This document shows positions 24,269 through 37,530 of a stretch of 64,000 bases of DNA, in pieces. This stretch comes from Tetrahymena thermophila SB210 (lineage: Eukaryota > Ciliophora > Oligohymenophorea > Hymenostomatida > Tetrahymenidae): contig NW_002476323.1 in NCBI RefSeq assembly GCF_000189635.1, forward strand, positions 180,998 to 244,997. The letters are read 5' to 3'. The notes under the pieces are model-generated. The model had not been told where the DNA came from. It was given only the letters and a program-made list of their open reading frames with translations, and made no database searches. Positions within the stretch are counted from its first letter, which is position 1, and each line of letters starts with the position of its first letter. Position numbers and translations under genes: made by a program.

Positions 24269-25308
24269 GATCTTTGAAATAATAATATATTAAAAAATAC
24301 CCAAAATAAATATAATTTTATTATTAATATTAAATTTTATGATTAGATATATGTTGTAAATATCTTGTAATTCCATTTTGATATTTCTCAATTCTAACAA
24401 AATAATATTTTATACTCATTAGTTGATTTTTAGGAAAATACCATTCATTAAATAATGCTAATATCTTTTTTCTTCTGATATGTATTTAAAATATGACTTT
24501 TATAGATTAAACTAGTTAAATTACCAATAAAAATTTAACTACATTAGGTTTATTAAAGAAATACAATAAAATAAATCATTTAGTTGTTAATTTATTTAAT
24601 AATTTTAAATAAATTAATAACTTAACAATTTTTTAGCTGTCTTAAAATCTCCATTAAAAAAAATATGTTAACACATCATTAATATTTTAGATGAGATAAA
24701 AGATAGAATTTCTTAGTTATTGCGGTTTATTTTTAAATATTTAAAACTACTTTTATAAAAAATAAATTTTTCTTTTTGTATAACTTTGTTTATGTAATCA
24801 TGTATGATGTATATTTAAGTATAAACTAGAACTAAAACTTATAGTACTATATATCTTTCAAAAGTTAGATCTGTAAGATTAAACCATAATTTTTTTTAAA
24901 GTGACTAACTAAACATAGTCCTAAAATATGTAAATAATAAAGATAAATAGATTGCTTAGATATCTAAATAAATAATAGGCAAAAAAATATTTACACTATT
25001 AAACATTATTTTTATTTAGAATTTAAAAATTTTAAATACGTTTTTTTAATCTTTTATAAACTCTTTTTATGTAGAATTTTATAAAAATGATATTTATTTT
25101 TAAAAAATGCAAATTTGATAGAAAACATATTACTATATTTTAATTTAATTATGAAAGTATAACAAGTTTAAAATGAGAGAGCATATTAAAAAAAACCTGA
25201 AAAAATTACACAATTTATAAATTTATTTAAATTTAAGGAATAATTTGATATCTAATGATTTAATATTTATGAAAACTTTATTAATTTGTTATTAACTATT
25301 AATTTCTA
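24269..25308. other. Convergent intergenic region
   Basis: 1 kb of A/T-rich 3' flank between PNP (plus) and the E2 gene (minus). No coding or structured element seen. Confidence 0.55.
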
Positions 25309-27575
25309 TCACTTAAGATGCAAGAGCATGGTGCTAGGATCTTCCAAATAAGATTTCCATTTATTAGAAAATTTAGTTACAGTAGCACCATCAACAACTC
25401 TATGATCGCAGCCAAAGCTAACATTCATCTATTTTTATTTAATTAATTATTTATTTATTTAATTAAAAATTTTGGCTCAAAAAGAAATATTTACTATCTT
25501 TCTTGGAGCTAGCTCTAGGTCTTCAACCTTAGGATCTAATGATTTATTGATATATCTAGGAAGGGTCATTACTCTACCTAAACCTACAATAGTTGTCTAG
25601 GGAGCAAATATTAAAGGACCAGTGTAAGTTCCACCAATAGTACCTAAATATAAAATTAATTCATAATTAATTAAAAATAAAATCTCTTAGATTTATATTA
25701 GAGTTTATTTATTTATTATTTTATAAAAAATATTTTTAAAATTCAAAAATTATTTGAAAACTTTTATTAAAATTAATTTTTAAACAAAAATTTTTTGAAG
25801 TTTTTTATTTTATTATTAATAATAAATATCTTTAATCTCTAATTTAATAAATCTAACTAAATTTGATTAAAATTTTTTGTTGGTAACTCTCTATTGCATC
25901 AGTAAAATTATTAAATAAATAATTACCTATATTTGAAATGCAAATAGAACCATCAAAAAGATCTTTGGGACCAAGGGTTCCAGCTTCTCCTTCTTTAACA
26001 AGTCTCTTTATTTCCTTTTAAATATCAAGTATAGAGAGATTTTGTACATTTTTAATATTAGGTACAACCAATCCTTTAGGTGAGTCAACTGCAAGAGAAA
26101 TATTGTGATTTTGTACTAAAGTGTATTCGAAAGGCTTGTTTACATCATATAGGGAATTCAAGATAGGATATTCCTTCAAAGCAAGAGAGAAGGCCTTGAT
26201 GAAGAAGGTCATGAAAGTAATACTTTAGTTTTATGATTTTTTAATTTATTCACGCAATACTGTTAAATTGGTCAAATCATATTCATCCTTTAAATACAAA
26301 TGAGGAATAGTATTTGCTTCAGTCATACTCTTTTGCATACCTTTCTAAAAGTCTGACATCTTAACTGTAGTTTTAACAGTTTCATTTAAACTATATTTAA
26401 ATTTAATATTATATTCATTAAAATATTCTAAATTATTTTTTTAAATCCTATTTTTATTAAAAATTATTAATTTTCAGTGATTTATTTTTGGCTATTTTCA
26501 ATATTTCTCTCTTTCCTTCATTTTATTGCTTTTTTATTTTTATTCAAAATTAATAAAATATATTTACACTCCTGATGAGGATGCAGTAGAAGCAGCTTTT
26601 GGCTTAGTAGTTTCAGGGGTAGAAGGCTTAGTTTTACCACTAATTATATCTAAAATATCATTCTTCATAACACGTCCATCTTTACCTGTACCTCTAACAT
26701 TCTTAAGATTGATATTGTGTTAACGAGCTAAAGAACGAACCGCAGGGGTTGATAAAACATAATCGTTTTCGTAAGTATTATCTACTACTGGTTAGCTCTT
26801 TTTAGACTCAGTAGAAGTAGTAGCACCTGAGCTGATTGTAGTATTTTCTTTCTTTTCTTGTTTAGCTTCATGATGATGAGTAGCAGTTGAAGCTTCTCCT
26901 GAATGATCCTCATCAACTTCAATTTCTACGAATACATCACCTACCTTTTAAATTTTTGTATTTTTGATAAGTAAATTCATTACTTAATTTGCAAAATGCT
27001 AATTACAAGACAGGTATCTTCTTCTTTGTGGAAGACTTTGTGGATTTTACCAGCATAAGAACTAGGAATTTAGGTGAATAACTTATCAGTGGCAACATCA
27101 GCAATTGTTTAAAACTTTGAATAATTTTTAAATTAAAATTAATCTAATTTTATGAAATATTTTGCTATTTTTTTAATGCCTAAATCAATCTTTATTATAA
27201 TTGTTTGTAATTACTTCTTCTACGATGTCTCCTTCTTTCACGTACAATTTTTTGACAGTGGCTTCCTTAATTTCTAGAAAATAAACATAAAAAGTTAATA
27301 AAAATGTATTCAATTAGTTATATCTAATAAAAAGATTAGAAAATATGTTTGCTTTCAATATCATTTTTTAATGCATTTGCTGAATTTAATCTAATGGAAA
27401 GGCTAAAGAATTAGTTCTCAATATAGCTAATTTGTATTTATGAAAATTATTTTATAAAATTACTTTCTCCTAAATCTGGTAACTTAAAGGGCTTAATAGT
27501 ACCGAAGTAGGCATTGAATAAATAATTGAAACTTTATCTCTACTATTATTGAACGAGCTTTCTAAAGGCAAACAT
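25309..27575 (-). CDS. DBT: Branched-chain 2-oxoacid dehydrogenase E2 (dihydrolipoyl transacylase), mitochondrial (462 aa)
   Basis: Core of the BCKDH complex, which oxidises the 2-oxo acids of Leu, Ile and Val. Seven exons (27575-27464, 27273-27215, 27114-27007, 26944-26568, 26390-25927, 25643-25495, 25428-25309) give 462 residues. Order: basic mitochondrial presequence ([10 protein letters not shown]...), lipoyl domain with the lipoylated Lys in [11 protein letters not shown], an acidic/His/Thr linker, the E1/E3-binding domain ([20 protein letters not shown]...[10 protein letters not shown]), then the catalytic domain beginning [20 protein letters not shown] and ending with the active site CDHRVVDGA and the typical C-terminus MLLHLK. 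FQKGMxKSM and IPHLYLKDE favour the branched-chain enzyme over the pyruvate or 2-oxoglutarate E2s. One lipoyl domain, as expected. Confidence 0.95.
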
Positions 27576-28346
27576 ATCTTTTTATTTAATTATTTTGGAT
27601 ATTATTTATTTTTTTCTTTGTTTTTTCGATTATTTTCTGAACAATTTTTAATTTGATAATAAATTTTTTATGAAAATTTTTTATTATCCTTTGAAGATAA
27701 ATTATTAATGTATATCTGTTGCTTGCCTGCTGACTGGTAATCAATTAAGCAAGCATCCAACTTCGCTTTGAAAAAGATATTTAATACGTAAAATTAATTT
27801 TATATTAAATTAAATTTTTTGGAATAAAGATTAAGAGATTTTCAATTTTTTTTGATATTATTTAATATTTAGTCCTCTATAAATAAAAGATTACTTAATA
27901 TGATATTTCTATTAATAATTCAAATTCTGCGAATTCTTACACTTCATATTTTACTTCGACTTCATCAATTTTCAGTACCCCACCAAATTAAAATAGCTAA
28001 TTTTAGTGTAATTAAGCTATTTTTTCTGCAAAATATTCTTAATTTATATCTTATAAATTATAATAATTCGTCATTTTTCTCCAAGTTTAATTGATTATTT
28101 AAAAACATGTTTATATATATATGGTACTTAACTTTTTGTTGGTATTTAGTGAACATAGTTTCGAATAATACTCATAAAATTTAGGCGAAAAGAGTGTTAT
28201 AATATTTGCACGAGTTTACCATGATTTAAAAAATACGAAATAAAATTGTTTTCTACATAAATAGATTAAATAAAATATAAAAGTTTTAATTAAGGAATTA
28301 TTGTGTTTTAAATTTGAATTGCTTCCAAAAATTAAGAAAATAATAT
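27576..28346. other. Intergenic region upstream of the E2 gene
   Basis: Holds the E2 promoter and the 3' end of the Q/N-rich gene. A 7-bp stem (TGCTTGC...GCAAGCA) lies near 27721-27755, too short to call a structured RNA. Confidence 0.5.
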
Positions 28347-30372
28347 TCATTCTTTGCCTACTTCTACAATATCATCTTCTATAATTTCACTATCTTGTTG
28401 CTTTAAAATTTAAGAAAACACAAATTTTTTACTACATTTTTAAACTTTATCTCCTATTTTTAGTTAAGACTGTAATCTATTTGAATTTGAATTTATTTTA
28501 CTAGAATTCTGAGTAGTTTCTGAGGAGGATTCTCTGCTTCTGAAATTTTATTTTTGCATACTTTTAAAAGGATTTTATTTTTAAGCTGATAACTTGCCCT
28601 TTTAATGTGACATAAAATGGTTATCTTAAAAAAAATTTGAATTTTTTGCTTGATTTAACTCATTAGAGTCTTCAAAATTTTATTTGTTTTATTGTTACTT
28701 TTAGGAGATAAAATTTTTGGTTTAAGCAAAAATATCTTGATTATTATTGATTAAATTTGTTGGCTAATTTTAAAATTATTAATCTTACAATCTAGAGAAG
28801 ACTTAGTATTTGGAATTGCTAACTTATCTTATTTAATCTTTTAAGCGATAATCATGGTTATTCTCATTATGACACTAAATGTTATAATTAAATTCACTAA
28901 AATTGATAGTACTACTTGGGTGGATTTATTTAACTACTTCCTGTTGTAAATTTTATTAAAAAACTCTATGCCCTTAATTTGGAATATTTATACTAGTTGA
29001 TTACTATTCTTTAATTTATTTAATGTATTTTTATTCGGAGTATTAAATTTCTTAATTTTCATTCTTTTAATTCATGCTATTATTTCCTAGATAACATTAT
29101 AGAGATTCGCCACAAAATTTTGGAACACCTAATTACCTTTAAGGTATTGATTAACAATCTTGCTATTAAATTTGATCTTATTAATTTACAAACCTTTTTT
29201 TACTTTTAGCTGTTTAATTTTGAATAATTTCTCTTTCTTCATTTTAACAATAGTGCTTATAAGTATTTGGCTAAAATAATTATTAACCTCCAATCCATTC
29301 ATTTTATTACTAAACTAAAATTTTATTTTATTATTATAGTTGTAATTTCATCTCATCTTTTTTTATGATTTCTTAAGCAAATTGTACTTTTGGCTGTACT
29401 TTCTTTATTTATGCATTTTTTGATAATGCTTCATCCTTTAAGTGGATTTTGTTAAAATTATTCTTTTGATAATTCTCAAATTTTTCAATGCTTTGCTCTT
29501 TTAGGCTCAATTTTTTTTCAGAAGCAAAATTAGTTTTAGCAATTTAAGTATTTATTTAAGAGTATATTTTATTTGCAGATTAATTATTTTGTGGTTAAGG
29601 TGAAAGCTCACCTGAAGAACTGCTTGATGTTTCTGCTATAAATTTTTTAAATTGCTCATCAAAGCTAAGAAATTTGTATTTTTATTTGTTCTCATTTATT
29701 TATTCTTTGTCGGTACTTTAATGTTTTAAAAGGTACTCTTGCCTTTTAATTGTTTCTTGTAACTTTTTTTCATGTTCTTCATAGACTTACTTCCTGGGTG
29801 TTAAGGGAATTATTGAAAGTATTTTTGACAGTTTTTTTTTCTAATGCAAGTATTTAACAAACTAAAAATTACAAGTTTTATTTCTCTTATTAAAAAAGTA
29901 CTAGATGCATTCTTTGAAATTCTCAATTTTTACATATCCATATCCTTAATACATTCTAAAATCTAATATTTGATCAAAGCTTAACATTTACTCTTATTTA
30001 CTAGATGGAACACTCTAATTTACTTACTTAAAATCTTCCATCTCTATATTCTAGATAACACTTTTACTATTTTCATTTCTTTTTTTCAAAAAATCCTAAT
30101 AAGCCCATCTCATAATTTCTAGTACCTCACTATAAAGTTCCTTACTTGAACAGACTTATATTTTTCTTAAGCCCAACCCATCTTCTGTAATAGCAACTTC
30201 ATAGTCTTCGAGCTAATCTAATTTTATTAATTTAATTTACAGTTTTTAAAGCACAATAAAAAATAATACCTGAAGGAACATTATCACCAACAAATAGTAA
30301 ACCGAACTTTAGCTTTCTTCCAGATTTAGTTATTTATGTATTCTCAGAGTATCCTTAGTCTTATGTCTGCAT
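28347..30372 (-). CDS. Q/N-rich protein of unknown function (~657 aa)
   Basis: Exons 30372-30270 and 30217-28347 join in frame to 657 residues. The first ~200 residues look folded and mix hydrophobic and charged residues (KFGLLFVGDNVPS, YEVAITEDGLGLRKIQ, LYSEVLEIMRWAYQDFLKKR, NFQFVKYLHQKKKLSKIL). The remaining ~450 are low-complexity, rich in Gln, Asn, Lys and Ser, ending in an acidic tail. Most Gln codons are TAA or TAG, so the frame survives only under the ciliate code. No known domain was recognised. The start is not certain: an in-frame leader exon further up (around 30465) is possible. It shares a ~470-bp divergent promoter with the coiled-coil gene. Confidence 0.75.
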
Positions 30373-30844
30373 TTTTTAAATCAAAAAGAATAGCTTTTAA
30401 ATATTTTTTAATATAAATTTTTTATTGAGTGTCTTCAAAATTTGGTACATTTAAATTTAAATTCATTTATGAAACACACTTTTTATAAAAAAAATCTAAT
30501 TTCATTTAAATAAATTAAAATAGTCAATTATTTAAAAACTATTCAAAAAAATAAACATTATTAATATTAATTAAATCTATGATTTATTAATAATTTTATT
30601 TAGAAAGTTAAAACTGAAATTATAGAACGAACTGTGTTTGTTTAAAAGATTTTATTGACAAACCAACTTATTTATAAAAAAGTGTCTCATTAATAAAAAG
30701 ATTGAATATTTTTAAGATACTAATAAAAATTAAAAGCACCTTAAATAAATTAAATAATATTACATTATTGATATTAATTTCAAAATAGTAATTGATAAAT
30801 AATATTTTTATTAAAGTAGTTAGGTGATAACCGCAATAATAAGT
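30373..30844. promoter_or_regulatory. Short divergent promoter region
   Basis: About 470 bases separate the starts of the Q/N-rich gene (minus) and the coiled-coil gene (plus), so the two promoters must lie here and may be shared. No specific motif could be assigned. Confidence 0.4.
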
Positions 30845-32902
30845 ATGATTTCTTAAATGATAGATTAGGAGTTGATTAATCATTTATAAGAGGTAGATAT
30901 CTTACTACTAGATTTAAATGATATTCATAATATTAGAATGAAAGAGTAGGAAGAATAGCTTAACATATTCATTTAAGAAGGTTTTATTAGACCATTAAGT
31001 GAAAGAGAAGGTCTATTTTTAATTACTTAAAATTAGCTAAATCTCTTTCATGAAAATATAAGGATTTTCAACAACAGATTAGATAAAACAGAGGAGTAAA
31101 TCAAAATTCTTAAAGAAAAAGGAATGAAATTTAGTTTAGATATTAATAAATATGAATATAAGATAAATAATCTTGAAAAAGAGAAGTAGATCTTAGAAAA
31201 AACATTGTAAAATTATCAAATTGATAAATCTTCGAAAATAGAGGAAGAAGAATTTGATGGTTTATTTGAAAAATAAATATAACAAATCAAAAATAACTTC
31301 TAAAACACTAAAATTCAGGAATTGCAAAATTAAGTTTTCATCTTAAAAAACTAGCTAGAGGAGAGAAATAATTTTTTTAGCTAATTTGAATAAACTATTT
31401 TCAATCAATCATAATAAGATTAATAAATGTCTGTAGAATCACAATAAAATGAAAATGTGGATAGCAAAGAAGATAGCAATTAAAACCTCATTCAAACTTT
31501 ATAATAAAAAGTACAACTTCTATATTCTTAGGTTAACTTCTATAAAAAGTTAGCAGATGAAAATCATAGCAAAATGAAATAGTAAATAGAATCAAGGATG
31601 AGTGCTTTCTAAAAAGAATTAAAGAAATAATAGTTTGTATATGAAGAAATAGATGATGATGTTGATGACTCAAAAGCAATAGTGGATATTCAATTTTCTA
31701 ATTCCAGAACACTTTAAATTGTTGAATTATAGAAGTAAGTATATTTGCTTGAGGAAGAAAGAGATAGAATTCAAAGAAATTTTGATAATTATTAGAAACA
31801 AACTGAATCAGAATTAAAAGAAATGCAATCACACAAAATAGAAGTTTAGGAGTATAAGCAAAAATTAGAGGAAGCACTTAAAATCCTTAAAGCAAAGACT
31901 AATGATAATTTAACTAAATAATAAATGCATTTTGAAGATTTCAAGCAATATTAATTAAAAATTGAATTACTCAATTAACAAAACTAAAACCTTAATATTA
32001 AATTGGAAGAAGAATAAAGCAAAGTTTATAAAATTAAGTCAAGTTATGAATAAAGCAGATAATAATTAGAGTAAGAGTTGCAGCTAAAAAATGAAATTAT
32101 ACGTCGTTTTGATCCATAATCAGATGTATACAAAGATTTACAAGAATAAATTAGTGAATAAGCAATGAAAGCAGAATAATTTAAATAGGATTACCAGAAA
32201 TCTCAGAAAGAGAAACATTAAATATAATCTTAGTTGTAAGAATAAATTGATAAGCTCTCAGAAGAAAATAAAATATTGCTATCATTGTGTGAGTCAGCTT
32301 AATCATAAAGTTCTATTAGTAATACTCTTTAAATTACTAATGAACCTTAAGTAGAAAACAAAGAATAAGTCCAGCAAAGTATTGCTAATAATTTATTTAA
32401 ACAACTTTATGATTTTTAGAAAAAGAAATTCTAAAGCTTAAATTTAGAGCTATAGATAATATAAGCAGAAAATTAATAAAATAAATAAGAAAAAATTAAA
32501 CTTTTAGAAGAAAATAGTAAAATTAACTAAAGATTAAGATAACTATAGCTAATTTAAAAGCAAAATAAAAAGAACGGAAATACTATCTCTTCAAGTAAAA
32601 AAGGTCCTAAATCTACATTAAAAGATTATGAGCCTTTAAGTGAAAACATACAAAATATATTAACTATTAACAAAGAATATAAATAAAAAATTCAAGAGCA
32701 ATAATTATAGATTGTTAGCTTAAGAACTTAAATAGAAACCTTAAAGTAATCGCAGGATTTAGAGAAAAGTTAATAAAGTTCATTTTCTTCTGAAGAAGAA
32801 GTTATGCTTAGAGAAGATTAACTAGAAATTAATGATGATATTCTTATCATGCAAGCATTATAAAAAACTGATTAATTCAAAGAATTATTTTAGTAAAATT
32901 GA
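30845..32902 (+). CDS. Long coiled-coil protein (~685 aa)
   Basis: A single intronless frame runs from MISQMIDQELINHLQEVD to TGA at 32900; a second ATG at 30857 is equally possible as start. Nearly the whole chain is Glu/Lys/Gln/Leu-rich heptad-like sequence (for example LEEERDRIQRNFDNYQ, VEYKQKLEEALKILKAK), broken by short acidic stretches near the middle (EEIDDDVDDSK). There is no signal peptide, membrane span or motor. The composition suits a cytoskeletal or basal-body scaffold, which ciliates have in quantity, but no family was recognised. TAA and TAG codons are very frequent at Gln positions. Confidence 0.85.
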
Positions 32903-33639
32903 AATATAAATTGATAAGTTTGAATTAAATCTTATTTTGATATGCAAAATTTATTACAAAATTAATTATAAACAAATAAATAATCATCAATTTAAAACAT
33001 TAATTAAATTTATAAATAAATAAATGTATTTCTTTTTATTTACTACATTTAGCAATTGTTTATATTAATTTTATTTAACTTTTTATAAATTTTTTGCTAT
33101 AAAATTTTATTTAAATCTTAACTAATATTGATAAATTATTTATTTTTATTTATTTATTAAAATAAAAAATGATGATTTCAGTATTTATATTATCTAAAAT
33201 AATTTAATAAAGATAAAGCTATTATTTTTACTTTTTTTATTTTATTTTTTAAATTAAAATCAATCTTTAACAAAAAAAATAATTTAAGAATTAACTTAAA
33301 CCACTTTCTAATAAAAGCGTATATTGCAGCTTATTTTTCATTAAATTATAAATTTTCTCTGTCAACATTATTTTATAAAAAACCTCTAATTCTTTTTTAA
33401 AAAAAAAAATAGAGCCAAAATTTATTTTTAAATTTTTTATTATATATATATTAATATTATTTAATTATTATATTTAATTTAAAAAATTTAATTAAAAATA
33501 TCGATTAAAAAAAATCTTATATTTAATTAAGTAAGTAATTAATAACCATTTTATAATTTAGAATGCAATTAAACAAATATAAAATATTTTTTTATTTTTT
33601 AGTAATATTTAAAATATAAATAATTATTTAATTAAATTT
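32903..33639. other. Convergent intergenic region
   Basis: 3' flanks of the coiled-coil gene (plus) and the cyclic-nucleotide-binding gene (minus); extremely A/T-rich. Nothing seen. Confidence 0.6.
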
Positions 33640-36600
33640 TCAAAACTCTTTCTTTTTTATTATTGCATTCAAAGATTTTAATTTTTCGAAAGTTTAAGCA
33701 TTTGAATTCATTAATTTATTTTATAAAATTTATGAAGCTTTGTCTTCTTTATCCTTTGAGTATATTTTGGATATTGTTGAATAATCACATATTTACAATT
33801 GCTTACTGTGATTATTTTTTTAAGTTCTTTTTGTTGGAGAAAAAATTAATCTATTGCTACTTTTTTCAGATGCTTGTAAGGTTTGATTTTATTATTTTTA
33901 ATTTACTAAAGTTTAAAATTTTTAAGGAGATCCAGTAGGTGTAATATGAGTAGATTTACTTACAGTAAGATCATGTTATACAGATTATTACACTGCTTTT
34001 CTTTTTTAAAGTATATTAAAAGATGGATTTTATACTAAATTCTTTTAGTCCTCACTAGATTGATGCCCGTTAATCAAGTTATTTTATTCTAATATTTCTT
34101 TTGAAATATCTTTTTCTCTTTATTCATCTTACTTCTTTGGCATTTAATAAAGATTTATTAAACTTTTCCTAGGAAATGTATGATCTTTAAAGGTATTAGA
34201 CTAGTTTTTTAGTTAATTAAATATAGGAGACATGTAAGCAGGGCTTTTATCCTTTACATAATTAATATCTTCTAAACTACTTCTAAAAGCTTATTAATTT
34301 TTAATTGGTTTCTATATTGGTGATATTATTGGTGATAATGAACCCTCTTTTAATTCTATAGTGTTAGAATTTTACAAATTGGTATTTTTTTATGCAGTAA
34401 TAGCTTCTATAAAACATTAGGGTTCTGCTTATGCAGGTATCAAATATCTATGAGGTTAGTTATTATTTTGTTTTTATTGATAAATATGAAATGAGTAAGG
34501 AGCTTTTTTTAAAGGAGAAGAATCTATAGACTTAGTTTGTAAATTTTTATCCAGTTTACCTTATTCCAAAAAGATGGACTATTCATTGTTTATTTGAGCA
34601 AATGATTTTTATTAGATAAAATTTTAATAACTAGGTTAGCTATTGTAATTGCTAGTTGATGTTTTTTATGGAGAAGTTAGGTCTTATGTCGAGTTAAATC
34701 TTTTAATGTATCCACTATTCTCCAAATTATAAATGGTGTTATTTTTTAAGTTCCTATTTTTAAATAATTAAAATTAATTTATTGGTTTTTGTGTATTTAT
34801 TATTTTTAAATTTGTGTTATTTATCCTCTTAAAAAATTAATCAGTAAACAAAATTAAGAATAAAAGTAATTTTTTTATCTTGTGGTTTTTATTAATGATG
34901 CAAAATTAATTACATTTCATTTAACCACAAAAAATAAATCTGGATAATAATAAAGCCTTTTGCTAATAAATTGAATAATTTTATTACATATTTTATATTT
35001 TTTTTTGTATATTTCTAATAAGAGGGCGAGACTCACTACTAGGGTCTTGTTTTATGTATTAATTATTCTGGTCATTATTCATTTTTTTTGAGTAGGTTGC
35101 TAGTTTAATAATTTAGTTTTACATCTAATGCCAGAACTTTATTGAATAATTTTCTTTTATTTCTTTAGATATATTTTTGTATGCTTGCTCTGAAAACTTC
35201 TCAAAAGATTATTCTTTTTGTTCAGCGCGTAGATTAGATTTAGCAATCTTTATTGATTCATCAGGAAGTACTATTTTAGAATTCTTTTTCACATCACCAA
35301 ATTTTCTTGTTAATTTTTTTCTTGCTTATATATAATCTATACGAAAACTTATTGGGATACATTTAAGTTATTCATTTGAGATATTGCTTTGCGAAGATGA
35401 TTTTTATATTCTTCTAATTGGTGAATTTGATTCAATAGAGTTTTGTTTTGATAAAAATTTATTTGTGTTTTCACACCATAGATCTTCATGAGTTACGTTT
35501 AGATTAGGATCATCTTCATTTGAATTTTCTTTACTCTTTTATATTGTCTAAATTAATAGATTTTCTTAAGAGTTACTTCTACTTTACAAAATTTAGTATG
35601 CATTTTTGAGTTTTTAATTTGATCTGTTAGAAGGAATAATAGTTGTATGTTCAGTTTAAGAATTATTTAAACTATTAAAAGTGCTAACTTCTTGAGGAGT
35701 AGCCTATCCCGATTATTATTTTTAGCAGCTAATTTAAGTTAAAGTACCTTGATACTTGAATAATTCATTCTATTATGTTTTTTCAAAATATTGGTATCTC
35801 TTTTGAGTTAATTTTCTCCTTTTTTGGACTTGCTAATATGTCGATTGTTATAACCCAGAAATTTCAATAAAATTTTAAATACTAATACTCAGCATATATC
35901 CATTTTCACTTTTACAGCAGACTCCATAAAATCTTTCTTGATTAATCTCATCTTCATCACCAACAACATCACCTTAACTTAAATCTAAACATTTCTATTA
36001 TGATATAGAGTAAAATTTATTTTATATTGAATAAATTTGATTAAAATTAAAGGTTTGAATTTTTGTAGAAAAAAATTGTAAATGTGATATAAATTACTTT
36101 CAATGGATTTAATTACTATCTCTAAGATTAATTTGAAGATAATTCAGGTTAAGACTAGTTCCGAACAAAGATCCTCTTGTAAATCTAAAAAAAAAAATCA
36201 ACTTAAAGAAATGGTTAATAATTGGTAATATAAAAATTTGAAATAAATCAATTATATTTTTCAAAAATATCTTTAAAAAAAATTACAGAAAATTTGCCAG
36301 AAACAACAATGTAAATAGAAGTAGATTGTTATCCTTCTTAATATACCCATTAATTTTGTTTGAAAAAAACTCTAGTGGAATTTTAGATTATTTATTCAAT
36401 TTAATTACTATTCCACTAAGAGAAGTATTTACTCTGCTATAATATATAGGTTGTCTTATTTATTAAAGCTAATTCTGAAAGCTACAGCTGATATTCTTTT
36501 TATTTTTCTAATTCTACTATTCCAAATACACAATCTTCGAGGCACTTAAAAGTTTTTTCTTTAATAATCATTCTAGCTAAACTTGTACCTCCAAAAATTG

Positions 36601-37135
36601 ATCCAGGAGAGAATTTAATTTATCTGCTAACTCCAACTATCTCTCCACTGATTAATACCAAAAAATCATCTTCCTCTATTTATAAATAATATTATTAGCA
36701 TTGTTATTATTTATAATATCAAATAAATAGTTTTATTTAATCTTTTATGAGTACCTTCTATTTAAAATTTTGAGTTTTTTGGTAAATTTTATAGTTTTAA
36801 GTTTGAGCTAATAAATTGAAGTAAGTTCAGATCATATTTCATGCACTCATGCTCAAAGCATTACTATAAATATTGTTATAAGATTTTTGAATCTTAGACT
36901 GATATTGCGCAGTTGGTGGATCTTGCCAAGATATCTATAATATCCTAACAATATAATTATGAAAAATATCTATATCATTATTTTGTGATTTTTTAAAAAA
37001 TGTGTTACTTTCATCTGTTTTGATTTGATTTTTGTTTCCTTTTTATTTATTGAAATTTGAGCTACTAGTGAAGATTTAATGATTTATAATTAGGACTACT
37101 TAATTAATTTCTGGTTTTAATTTGTTAGCTTTCAT
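33640..37135 (-). CDS. Cyclic-nucleotide-binding-domain protein
   Basis: Exons 37135-37009, 36934-36755, 36675-36287, 36201-36117 and 35994-34988 join in frame; the last segment (about 34.75 kb down to the TGA at 33640) is in a clear frame, but its junction across ~34.75-34.99 kb is unresolved. Two cNMP-type beta-barrels are visible: the first has DDFLVLISGEIVGVS, SPGSIFGGTSLAR and CLEDCVFGIVELEKQKEYQ; the second starts at YFSQWNSNQIEQI and continues through STSIYIVVSGKFS, TRGSLFGTSLNLNYL and GDVVGDEDE. The strict phosphate-binding FGE(L)AL...R motif is not preserved, so cAMP or cGMP binding is doubtful. The C-terminal half is Ser/Asn/Gln-rich and disordered. No kinase or channel domain is seen. 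This matches the expanded ciliate family of cNMP-domain proteins of unknown role. Confidence 0.82.
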
Positions 37136-37530
37136 TAAAGTTTTAATTAATTTATTATCTATCAATGTATAAGTCAAATGAATACAAATAATGTTATCAA
37201 ACTATCAAATAAAGCTATAGTTATTCATGATAGTGGTGAGATGTTTGTTTATCATGTAAACATTTTTAAAATCATTTATTTTTGATATGCAAACATACAT
37301 AATTGATATGGACAAAATACAGATTACATTTAAAGAGAAATAAATATTACTTATTTTTTGAAAATTTATAAAAATTAAAAAATAAAATAGACGATGAATG
37401 AATAAATACTACAAGATTCAATGGGTAATAATTAATTAGCAATTTTTAATATAAATGTAAATTTTAATTAAGTTGATGAATATCATTACAATTTTTTGTA
37501 TGGCTTGCATACTTATAAATATATTTTAAA

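Noticed and set aside
27721-27755. Short stem TGCTTGC / GCAAGCA
   Set aside because: Seven base pairs around a ~20-nt loop is too weak to separate from chance.
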